From Chlamydiota bacterium (GTDB taxonomy: Bacteria; Chlamydiota; Chlamydiia; Chlamydiales; Simkaniaceae): a stretch of DNA of 12,853 bases. The notes under the pieces are model-generated. The model did no database searches. It was not told the DNA's origin and was given only the letters and a program-made list of their open reading frames with translations. The translations under genes and the position numbers were made by a program. Of this stretch, positions 1-5,888 are shown piece by piece; position 1 is the first letter of the stretch, and every line of letters begins with the position of its first letter. The stretch is from NCBI GenBank assembly GCA_029556005.1, contig JAKQGT010000005.1, forward strand, positions 1 through 12,853. Reading direction: 5' to 3'.

Positions 1-22
1 ATCTAAATTCATTGAGTGATTC

Positions 23-112
23 ATGTCGTCTGTAAAGAAAAAGCGTCGTTTTAAGATCTCAAAGCACAAGCGCAAAAAGCGCCGTCGTAGAGATCGTCAT
101 AAGAAAAAATAA
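23..112 (+). CDS. Small ribosomal protein of the AURKAIP1/COX24 (bS22/mS38-like) family, 29 aa
   Basis: A 29-codon ORF running from ATG to TAA. More than two thirds of its residues are Lys, Arg or His: it opens MSSVKKKRR, continues FKISKHKRKK and ends in an Arg/Lys/His tail. The pattern 'SVKKKRRxKISKHKRKK(R)' is what I recognise as the AURKAIP1/COX24 domain. That family includes the tiny bacterial small-subunit protein bS22 and mitochondrial mS38, which thread basic tails into rRNA. Annotated bacterial members are about 30 residues long, so this looks full-length. It ends 3 nt before mnmG and would share its transcript. The ribosome binding site is weak (GAGTG, 6 nt upstream), and any promoter lies outside the window. 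Family membership is judged from the residue pattern alone. Confidence 0.82.
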   Translation: MSSVKKKRRFKISKHKRKKRRRRDRHKKK

Positions 113-115
113 ATA

Positions 116-1933
116 ATGTGGTCATACCCTAAAGAATTTGATGTCATCGTCATTGGTGCGGGACATGCTGGTTGCGAAGCTGCTCATGCAGCAGCGCGGA
201 TGGGCGCGTCTACCCTGCTTCTGACCATGAACCTCGATACCATTGGTAAAATGAGTTGTAATCCAGCGATTGGAGGGACAGCAAAGGGGCATATGGTGCG
301 AGAAATTGATGCTTTAGGGGGCATTATGGGGAAAATCGCGGACCGGACAGGGATCCAATTCCGCATGCTCAATGCAACAAAAGGGCCAGCCGTCTGGTCT
401 CCTCGGGCTCAATCGGATAAGCTTGCCTATCAAACAGAAATGAAATTGACTCTAGAACAAGTGCCCCACTTGGAAATGATGCAAGGAACCATTGAATCCT
501 TGATGGTCCAAGGAGATCAAATTACAGGAGTCTCCACTCAAGAAGGAATCGCCTATAAGGGAAAAGCGGTGATTCTTTCAGCAGGAACGTTTATGCGAGG
601 ACTCTTGCATATTGGAGATCATAACTATTCAGGAGGGAGAGCAGGAGACAAACCTTCTGTCGGACTCTCCAAATGTTTAGAAGATTTAGGATTTAAACTA
701 GGACGCCTGAAAACAGGAACGCCCCCTCGCGTCAATAAACGCTCCATTGATTTTTCAAAGCTCGAAGAGCAACCTCCCGAAGAGGGGGTTGCCTTCTCTT
801 TTGATCCTCAAGAAAAAAAACTCCCACAGGTTTCTTGTTATATTACCTACACTAATGAAGCGACAAAAAACATCATCTTAGAGAATATTAAACGTTCCCC
901 TCTCTATTCGGGAAAAATTCAAGGTGTGGGACCCCGTTATTGCCCCTCTATTGAAGATAAGTTTGTCCGCTTTACAGATAAAGAGCGCCATCAACTTTTC
1001 TTGGAGCCAGAAGGATTAAGTACCCATGAAATCTATGTGAATGGAATCTCTTCTTCCCTTCCCTTTGACGTTCAATATGCCGCCCTTCACACCATTCCAG
1101 GTCTCGAAAATGTTGAAATCATGCGCCCAGCCTATGCGATTGAATATGATTATGTCACCAGTGGGCAACTCTTCCCCAGCTTAGAAACAAAGCGTATCGA
1201 AGGGCTTTATTTTGCAGGGCAAGTGAACGGAACGACCGGATATGAAGAGGCTGCTGCTCAAGGGCTAATGGCAGCTATCAACGCAACGCTCAAAATTCGC
1301 GGGGAAAAGCCCTTTATTCTTAAACGGACTGAAGCCTATATCGGGGTGATGATTGATGATTTGATTGCTAAAGATTTAGACGAACCGTACCGCATGTTCA
1401 CCTCACGGGCTGAATACCGCCTCCTCTTACGTCAAGATAATGCCGATTTAAGACTCCGCCCCTATGGTTATCAACTGGGTCTCATCGATACCGATCAGTT
1501 CACCCGTTTGACCCAACGAAAACACCACATTGATGCGGGGAAAAATCATTTAGAAAAAACTCACTTAGAATTTGAAGGGAAATCTACCACACTTGCCAAA
1601 CTCCTCTGTCGCCCCGAATTTAACTATTGCACCCTCTTAGAAACCTTCCCAGACAAAGTGGAAAATTTTAGCCCAGATATCCAAGCTGCGATTGAAGTGG
1701 ATTTAAAATATGCTGGATATATCAATAGAGAAAAAAAAGATGCCGAAAAATTGGAGTCTCTGGATACCCATTTGATTCCTAATGGATTCGATTATCGAAA
1801 GATTGTAGGACTGAGAAATGAAGCGCGAGAAAAACTCTTACATCACCAACCCACAAATCTAGGGCAAGCTTCTCGCATTTCAGGTGTTTCCCCAGCCGAC
1901 ATCTCAATTCTCATGGTGGCTCTAAATCGATAA
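116..1933 (+). CDS. mnmG: tRNA uridine-5-carboxymethylaminomethyl(34) synthesis enzyme MnmG (GidA)
   Basis: FAD-dependent large subunit of the MnmE-MnmG complex. It installs the (carboxymethyl)aminomethyl group at C5 of wobble uridine 34 in tRNAs reading split codon boxes, using methylenetetrahydrofolate and GTP hydrolysis by MnmE. The 605 residues are close to the usual family length of about 620. Visible features are the N-terminal FAD dinucleotide-binding motif GAGHAGCEAA (residues 14-23), GidA signature 1 GPRYCPSIEDK with conserved Cys276, a second conserved Cys at 241, and GidA signature 2 AGQVNGTTGYEEAAAQG. The C-terminal helical region ends in the typical RISGVSPADISILM stretch. The start is 3 nt after the small basic ORF, with only a poor Shine-Dalgarno sequence, so coupling is likely. 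The neighbourhood with lplA downstream matches chlamydial order. Confidence 0.98.
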   Translation: MWSYPKEFDVIVIGAGHAGCEAAHAAARMGASTLLLTMNLDTIGKMSCNPAIGGTAKGHMVREIDALGGIMGKIADRTGIQFRMLNATKGPAVWSPRAQSDKLAYQTEMKLTLEQVPHLEMMQGTIESLMVQGDQITGVSTQEGIAYKGKAVILSAGTFMRGLLHIGDHNYSGGRAGDKPSVGLSKCLEDLGFKLGRLKTGTPPRVNKRSIDFSKLEEQPPEEGVAFSFDPQEKKLPQVSCYITYTNEATKNIILENIKRSPLYSGKIQGVGPRYCPSIEDKFVRFTDKERHQLFLEPEGLSTHEIYVNGISSSLPFDVQYAALHTIPGLENVEIMRPAYAIEYDYVTSGQLFPSLETKRIEGLYFAGQVNGTTGYEEAAAQGLMAAINATLKIRGEKPFILKRTEAYIGVMIDDLIAKDLDEPYRMFTSRAEYRLLLRQDNADLRLRPYGYQLGLIDTDQFTRLTQRKHHIDAGKNHLEKTHLEFEGKSTTLAKLLCRPEFNYCTLLETFPDKVENFSPDIQAAIEVDLKYAGYINREKKDAEKLESLDTHLIPNGFDYRKIVGLRNEAREKLLHHQPTNLGQASRISGVSPADISILMVALNR

Positions 1934-1953
1934 TTCTTTATATTGGAAAAAGT

Positions 1954-2916
1954 ATGAAGATGAGACCCAAAAAGCTCCCGACCTTCTTGTTAATGACAAA
2001 CTCTCCTGTCATCCGTTCCTTTTTTGAAACGATTACCGATAAATTAGAAGATCATGCCCTCATTGCTGTAAATTCAGAAATCGAAGCGTTAGATTATTTA
2101 GATAAAAGTTATATCAGCTTGATCATTCTTGATGATAAAACTCCCTATGTTGATCTTATCCCTCTTTGTGAAAAGATCCGGTCTCTAAAAGAGTATTATC
2201 ATACCCCTATCATCATTATCACAGGTCACCTGAAAAAAACATTCACACGCAATTTGCTCAAAGCAGGAGCTACGGATTTTTTAACAGAACCTTTGGAAGA
2301 GGATGAGTTTCTACTCCGGATGGAAATGGCTAGTGAAATTATGGAAACGCAGCAAAAAATTACCACCCTTTCAAGTCGCTTATCCACAACTACTTCTTTA
2401 GAAGGGACTTCTCTTCAAAAGAGAGCCATTATGGATGATCGAGCAACCAAAATGGTTGAAACAGCTCTTTCAGAAAAATCTACCCTTTCAGTGCTTCTTA
2501 TGGAAATCGATCAATATCAAAAATTTCAAAAGGCACGCGGAGAAAATGCCGCCCATGCTCTCCTTCTCGATTTCGAAGATCATGTCCAAAAACTCATGCG
2601 AATCCAAGATCTTCTTTTCAATCAAAAGCAGGGAAAATTCGCTATTTTTCTCCCTAAAACATCAGAAAAAGGTTCTCAGCTTATTGCGGAAAATATTCAA
2701 GAGTACCTCGAAACCGAGACGTTTTCTGCAGGCACTATTCGGTTCAACCTAACCACTTCCATAGGAGTTGCTACCCTTCAGAATTCTGGAGATCCTACGA
2801 AAAATGCAACGGTAAATTTGGAACGTTTACTCTCTGCAGCAACTCTCTGCTTAAATGAAGCTAAGAAAAAAGGGAATACTGTTGTATCCCAATCCCAAAT
2901 GCGAGGAAAGTCATGA
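1954..2916 (+). CDS. Pseudo-receiver plus degenerate GGDEF domain protein
   Basis: A 320-residue cytosolic protein with PleD-like layout. Residues about 8-130 form a CheY-like receiver and 175-315 a GGDEF-fold domain, joined by a Ser/Thr-rich linker. The receiver keeps the phosphoacceptor Asp60 (LIILD) and Thr90. The acidic pair that binds Mg after strand 1 is replaced by Thr15-Asn16, and the invariant Lys is Glu112 (FLTEPLEED). In the GGDEF domain the signature is KQGKF (225-229), so the catalytic Gly-Gly-Asp-Glu are all gone. The fold markers MEID, AIFLP, TSIGVA and NEAKKKGN remain. Diguanylate cyclase activity is therefore very unlikely; a binding, scaffold or sensory role is inferred. A GGA ribosome binding site lies 6 nt before the ATG. 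It sits 20 nt after mnmG, and its stop overlaps the next start (ATGA). Confidence 0.85.
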   Translation: MKMRPKKLPTFLLMTNSPVIRSFFETITDKLEDHALIAVNSEIEALDYLDKSYISLIILDDKTPYVDLIPLCEKIRSLKEYYHTPIIIITGHLKKTFTRNLLKAGATDFLTEPLEEDEFLLRMEMASEIMETQQKITTLSSRLSTTTSLEGTSLQKRAIMDDRATKMVETALSEKSTLSVLLMEIDQYQKFQKARGENAAHALLLDFEDHVQKLMRIQDLLFNQKQGKFAIFLPKTSEKGSQLIAENIQEYLETETFSAGTIRFNLTTSIGVATLQNSGDPTKNATVNLERLLSAATLCLNEAKKKGNTVVSQSQMRGKS

Positions 2917-3338
2917 AAAAACCTATCCTACTTACTTTACTTGGATTTTCGTCTTTAACAATGGCAGAACAAGAGCCCATTTATTCGGTCTCCTCTTCCC
3001 CATTTTTCCAAAATCAAACCCCATCAACTTCTAAAGAATCGGCTAGCGAAAAAGCTGCTGCTGCAAAAGATGGCCAAATGAAAGGGGTAAGCGAAATCAT
3101 GATTATCACTCCTGAATCTCGGGCAAAAGATCTCCTCAGTGCCTTTCAATACCTAAAAAAAATGAGTGCTGCATCAAAAATTGGAGTGAAATTAACAAGC
3201 GGCTCTACGATCACGGATATCATTGACATGGATGTGATGCCTGCGGGAACAATGATCATTTTCAAAATTAACTCGATCAAAGGACAGCAGTTTCGGATCG
3301 TAAAGATTGAAGATATCGATACCCTGACCAATGGTTAA
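2913..3338 (+). CDS. Small exported protein of unknown function
   Basis: 141 residues. The N-terminus is a Sec-type signal peptide: a Lys-Lys start, the hydrophobic core PILLTLLGFSSLTMA, and probable cleavage near residue 18. A low-complexity Ser/Ala/Lys linker follows (about 37-57). A folded domain then starts at about residue 59 (VSEIMIITPESRAKDLLSAF) and contains alternating hydrophobic strands near the C-terminus (GTMIIFKINSI, QFRIVKIEDI). I do not recognise the family. The ATG overlaps the stop of the receiver-GGDEF gene by 4 nt (ATGA), with GAGG seated about 7 nt upstream inside that gene. The two are therefore probably translationally coupled and may share a process. Its own end overlaps lplA by 8 nt. 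Expected location is the periplasm or outer membrane. Confidence 0.8.
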   Translation: MKKPILLTLLGFSSLTMAEQEPIYSVSSSPFFQNQTPSTSKESASEKAAAAKDGQMKGVSEIMIITPESRAKDLLSAFQYLKKMSAASKIGVKLTSGSTITDIIDMDVMPAGTMIIFKINSIKGQQFRIVKIEDIDTLTNG

Positions 3339-4050
3339 AGAGATCCACCTTCTTCACCTCAAAAACACACCTATTTTCGAGCAACTAAAGATCGAAGAAG
3401 CCCTCCTCCGTTTGAATGAAGACAATTGGTGTATCTTGAATGAAGGCTCTTCTCCTTCTATCGTGATGGGCATTTCTGGAAAGCCTGAGCAGCTGATTAA
3501 CTTGAAGAAAATAGAGACTGCTCCTGTCCCTGTAATTAAGCGTTTTAGTGGAGGAGGAACGGTCATTGTGGATGAAGACACGCTCTTTGTCTCCTTTATT
3601 TTTCAAAAAAGCGCTCACGATTTTCCCTGTTACCCCGAACCCATCCTCCGCTGGTCTGAGCAGTTTTATCAACAAGCTTTATCCATCCCTGGATTCCATT
3701 TGCGGGAAAATGACTATGTCATTGGGAACCATAAATGTGGGGGGAATGCACAATATATAAAAAAACACCGGTTTGTCCATCATACAACCTTCCTATGGGA
3801 TTATAAGGAAAAACATATGGAGTACCTTCTGTACCCCCCTAAAACACCTAGCTACCGAGAAGCGCGTGCACACACCGACTTTCTCTGCCCTTTAAAGAAC
3901 TATCTTGACTCCCAAAACCACTTCATTGCATCAATTAAAAAGACACTCGCCTCTCATTATAAGATGGTGGAAACCCTTTTAGAAAATGTCACTCCCCTTC
4001 TAAAAAAACCTCATAGACAAGCCACAGAAAACTTTTTGGTTCCCTATTAA
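3331..4050 (+). CDS. lplA: Lipoate-protein ligase A family protein
   Basis: Attaches lipoate, through lipoyl-AMP, to a lysine of the E2 subunits of pyruvate and 2-oxoglutarate dehydrogenase and to GcvH. The 239-residue protein consists of the catalytic biotin/lipoate ligase domain with little C-terminal accessory domain, as in short LplA proteins. Motifs seen are KRFSGGGTVI (70-79, the family's RRxxGGGxV substrate loop), KCGGNAQ with the presumed catalytic Lys135, and HHTTFLWDY, the usual HGTLL-like strand. The ATG lies 8 nt inside the preceding gene and lacks a clear Shine-Dalgarno, so translation probably depends on coupling. As the last gene of the operon, it is followed by a structured spacer and a terminator-like hairpin at 4258. 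In C. trachomatis an lplA lies next to gidA, which supports the call. Octanoyltransferase activity (LipM-like) cannot be excluded. Confidence 0.92.
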   Translation: MVKEIHLLHLKNTPIFEQLKIEEALLRLNEDNWCILNEGSSPSIVMGISGKPEQLINLKKIETAPVPVIKRFSGGGTVIVDEDTLFVSFIFQKSAHDFPCYPEPILRWSEQFYQQALSIPGFHLRENDYVIGNHKCGGNAQYIKKHRFVHHTTFLWDYKEKHMEYLLYPPKTPSYREARAHTDFLCPLKNYLDSQNHFIASIKKTLASHYKMVETLLENVTPLLKKPHRQATENFLVPY

Positions 4051-4064
4051 TTTCTTATTATGCT

Positions 4065-4185
4065 AGACTGTTAAGCGCAGTCTCGAAAACGGAGGGAAAC
4101 GATGACAGCAACATCTTATGGTGTCATGCGGCTGTATCAATTCCCAAATCAAAAAAATTCTTTATGAACATGCGAGGCCGCATGT
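4065..4185 (+). other. Structured intergenic stretch with mutually exclusive hairpins
   Basis: Four inverted repeats lie downstream of lplA. They are AGACTG/CAGTCT (4065-4070 with 4078-4083), ATGACA/TGTCAT (4102-4107 with 4122-4127), CATGCGGC/GCCGCATG (4125-4132 with 4177-4184) and ACATGCG/CGCATGT (4168-4174 with 4179-4185, four-base loop). The third stem shares bases with both the second and the fourth, so it cannot coexist with them. A -10-like TATTAT at 4056-4061 would start a transcript near the first stem, but no good -35 is visible. This may be a leader or small RNA. I do not recognise a known riboswitch class. Confidence 0.3.
4102..4167 (+). CDS. Possible 21-codon leader-peptide-like ORF
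   Basis: ATG to TGA, beginning MTATSYGVMR and ending QKNSL. A strong ribosome binding site, GGAGGG, lies 5 nt upstream (4091-4096), better than those of several real genes here. The start codon lies within the left arm of one hairpin (4102-4107 with 4122-4127), and the stop is just before another (4168-4185). The peptide has no run of a single amino acid that would suggest a classical attenuator. Short ORFs with a chance GGAGG are common, so coding is only a possibility. Confidence 0.22.
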   Translation: MTATSYGVMRLYQFPNQKNSL

Positions 4186-4257
4186 AAAAAAATTACTTGT
4201 ATCTTAATCCTGGAGGGAGAGGTTTAAGTTTTAAAAAAACAACATAAGATAAATTTT

Positions 4258-4323
4258 GAGGGGGTCCTCTCGCGATAGTGCCCTTCCCCCAAATCTTACT
4301 TCCGAGAGGCCTCCCTCTTTTCT
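4258..4323 (+). terminator. Strong hairpin followed by T-run, candidate terminator of the mnmG-lplA operon
   Basis: GAGGGGGTCCTCTCG (4258-4272) pairs with CGAGAGGCCTCCCTC (4303-4317) over 14 of 15 positions: one G-T wobble and one T/C mismatch. TTTTCT (4318-4323) follows. The 30-nt loop is longer than in a typical intrinsic terminator and contains CCCCC (4286-4290). That run could instead pair with GGGGG (4260-4264), a competing fold that would prevent the long stem. On the - strand the hairpin is followed by AAAATTT rather than a T-run, so the + orientation is favoured. Confidence 0.5.
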
Positions 4324-4363
4324 ACCCAACAATCAAAGCTAGAAAAGATCTACCGAAATGAAA

Positions 4364-4544
4364 AGAGCCCTGATGCGATAAGGAATAGAGCGGGCTTATT
4401 CAACCTGTTTCAACAGGTGGGTCCGTTACCTAAGGGTTGCAAATTCCAAAATTCTATTTGCAAAGCCTTAGCGTTTTGGTCCCCTAACAAAGCTTGTAGT
4501 TGATGAGCGTATGCCTCTATTTTTAGCCTTATCTACAGGGCTCT
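4364..4544 (-). ncRNA. Candidate 6S RNA-like non-coding RNA
   Basis: On the - strand about 181 nt fold into one long rod. The closing helix has 9 bp (AGAGCCCTG 4544-4536 with 4372-4364), a 2x4 internal loop, 7 bp (4533-4527 with 4383-4377), a 5-nt bulge, and 7 bp (4521-4515 with 4390-4384). A central bubble follows; its 3' strand carries the small hairpin ACCTGT/ACAGGT (4418-4413 with 4408-4403). Beyond it is an apical arm: GG-T-CCC against GGG-T-CC (4478-4483 with 4419-4424), CTAAGG (4471-4466 with 4435-4430), then an 8-bp stem (4463-4456 with 4444-4437) and an 11-nt loop. Closing stem, bubble with 3' side hairpin, apical stem and about 180 nt is the 6S RNA plan; 6S binds RNA polymerase holoenzyme. 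A perfect extended -10 box ends 6 nt before the stem. The strand is inferred from that promoter. No primary-sequence match to a known 6S is claimed. Confidence 0.55.
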
Positions 4545-4549
4545 CCCTC

Positions 4550-4558
4550 ATTATAACA
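4550..4558 (-). promoter_or_regulatory. Extended -10 promoter element for the - strand RNA
   Basis: Read on the - strand, 4558 to 4550 is TGTTATAAT: a consensus TATAAT hexamer (4555-4550) preceded by the TGn extension. With normal spacing transcription would begin at about 4544-4542, exactly at the 5' arm of the closing stem of the RNA candidate. The -35 position at 17-bp spacing (4578-4573) reads GTATCA and is poor, which an extended -10 can compensate. Chlamydial housekeeping sigma-66 recognises sigma-70-like elements. Confidence 0.55.
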
Positions 4559-4601
4559 CATGCATCATTTTCTGATACCCCCTTCATTGGGGTTTAAGTG
4601 A

Positions 4602-4630
4602 TTGTATTGAATAGAGTCCTTTGAAATAAT
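4602..4630 (+). promoter_or_regulatory. Promoter candidate for the following gene, possibly giving a leaderless mRNA
   Basis: TTGTAT (4602-4607), a 17-nt spacer, then AATAAT (4625-4630, five of six matches to TATAAT). The predicted transcription start, 6-8 nt after the -10, falls on or next to the ATG at 4637. No Shine-Dalgarno sequence precedes that ATG. It is divergent from the - strand promoter at 4550-4558. The -35 matches only TTG, so this is a plausible but unproven site. Confidence 0.35.
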
Positions 4631-4636
4631 GGGATT

Positions 4637-5857
4637 ATGCTACACCGTATCATCTATATTGTTATTCTTGGGGGTGCATTAATTGGGCTTACCCTCCAAA
4701 TTCCGGAAAGCTCATCTCTTCCAAATCCTCATCAAGCCGAAGCAAAAACCCTTTTCGAAAAGGTCCCTTATTCAAAATATAGAAATCGTCTAGAACACCT
4801 TGTTCGACTCATAGATCGCATTGAGGAAATAGAAGCTCGAAACACTCTTTTTTTTGAGGTGTGTCGTATGACTCGCTATTTTCTCGATATCCCAGGGTTT
4901 CATACACGCTCTTTTTTAGAGAGGCAAACCACCCTTCTTACCCAAGCAACCAGAAGTGCTCTTTACTTAGAAAAAACTTTTCAAAATAAAATGGATGGAA
5001 AGCGGGTTTTTTCTGTAGGTCCTTACGGATATATTAAAGAGCGTCCTCTTCCTCTCCATGAGGTAATCTGCTCTGACCTCAGCGTTCTTTTCGATTGCAT
5101 GGATTACATAGCCCCCACATGTGAAACCTTTTTTAATGGAAAGCCTATGGTTTATCAACCCAGAATTGAAGCTAAAGTACATAATCATCTATTTCAGTTC
5201 AGCAAAAGATTCTCAAGTCGATCCAAGCAAATAGATCTCTTGGTATTTTGGAAGTTTAATCTTTTTATGATCCTTCTAGGACACTCTGACTTGGTTCCTT
5301 TTAATATACCGATCACCAAGCGTAAAATTCCTGTAAGCTGGGATAATGAATATACATTCCTTACAAATCTTCATGTAAAAGCAGAAAAAAAACGTCCACA
5401 ATTTCTCTATCAGCTTCCTTTTGTTAATGTTTTGCTAGATTATCCTCAGGCGTACCATAAGCTTTCAAAGGGAGAACTCTCACGCGTGAAACGGATCATG
5501 CAAAAATGGAAAGCCCTCCAAAATAACATCACCCTTTATATGGAACATCCCTATACAAAACACCGCTTGACCTCTTTACAATCACACGTTCTACAGGATC
5601 GCTTAACTCTCCTGACTGATGAAGCTCTTCTCAAGGATGATCCCATCTTAAGAAACTATATCAAGCACCAGTTTCCAGATATTTTCTGTGGCACAGAAGA
5701 AGCCTGCTTACTGGTTGAAAAAATCCTTCACGAGCCCGTCACCCCCATGTCTGCAACTTACTTTATTTATGGATGTAGAAACTGGCCTGCATTTATGAAA
5801 GGAGAAGATCAAGAAGTGTTCAATAAGTGGATTGAAAAAAACCACTTAAAACACTAA
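4637..5857 (+). CDS. Signal-anchored protein of unknown function
   Basis: 406 residues that I cannot assign to a family. Residues 4-22 (RIIYIVILGGALIGLTLQI) form one hydrophobic segment, suitable as a signal anchor or uncleaved signal. The remainder would then lie outside the inner membrane. The rest is soluble, mainly helical and basic, with seven scattered cysteines (for example VICSDLSVLFDC, FCGTEEAC), which could form disulfides after export. A second hydrophobic stretch (LVFWKFNLFMILLG, about 204-217) is too short and polar-flanked to call a membrane span with confidence. An in-frame TGA at 4622-4624 and no earlier ATG fix the start at 4637, where no ribosome binding site is visible. It is followed after 31 nt by a methyltransferase gene, so the two may be co-transcribed. 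Confidence 0.75.
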   Translation: MLHRIIYIVILGGALIGLTLQIPESSSLPNPHQAEAKTLFEKVPYSKYRNRLEHLVRLIDRIEEIEARNTLFFEVCRMTRYFLDIPGFHTRSFLERQTTLLTQATRSALYLEKTFQNKMDGKRVFSVGPYGYIKERPLPLHEVICSDLSVLFDCMDYIAPTCETFFNGKPMVYQPRIEAKVHNHLFQFSKRFSSRSKQIDLLVFWKFNLFMILLGHSDLVPFNIPITKRKIPVSWDNEYTFLTNLHVKAEKKRPQFLYQLPFVNVLLDYPQAYHKLSKGELSRVKRIMQKWKALQNNITLYMEHPYTKHRLTSLQSHVLQDRLTLLTDEALLKDDPILRNYIKHQFPDIFCGTEEACLLVEKILHEPVTPMSATYFIYGCRNWPAFMKGEDQEVFNKWIEKNHLKH

Positions 5858-5888
5858 AATTTTAATGATTTTTTAAGAGGACCTTTCG

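Noticed and set aside
2435..2752. 105-codon ORF inside the receiver-GGDEF gene
   Set aside because: It is a second reading frame of a gene whose main frame shows clear domain structure. It has no ribosome binding site and a low-complexity Lys/Ser/Phe composition.
4364..4544. tmRNA, RNase P RNA, SRP RNA or T-box (AGGTGGGTCCG resembles a T-box bulge) as identity of the structured - strand or + strand region
   Set aside because: No tRNA-like ends or TTCGAC for tmRNA, no GAGGAAAGTCC or ACAGAG core for RNase P, and no GGTCCGGAAGGAAGCAGC for SRP. The T-box-like bases form part of a simple hairpin in the 6S-like fold and have no downstream aminoacylation gene.
4577..4593. ACCCC/GGGGT hairpin followed by TTTAAG as an intrinsic terminator
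   Set aside because: Only 5 bp with a weak T-tract. It sits between the two divergent promoter candidates, where a terminator makes little sense.
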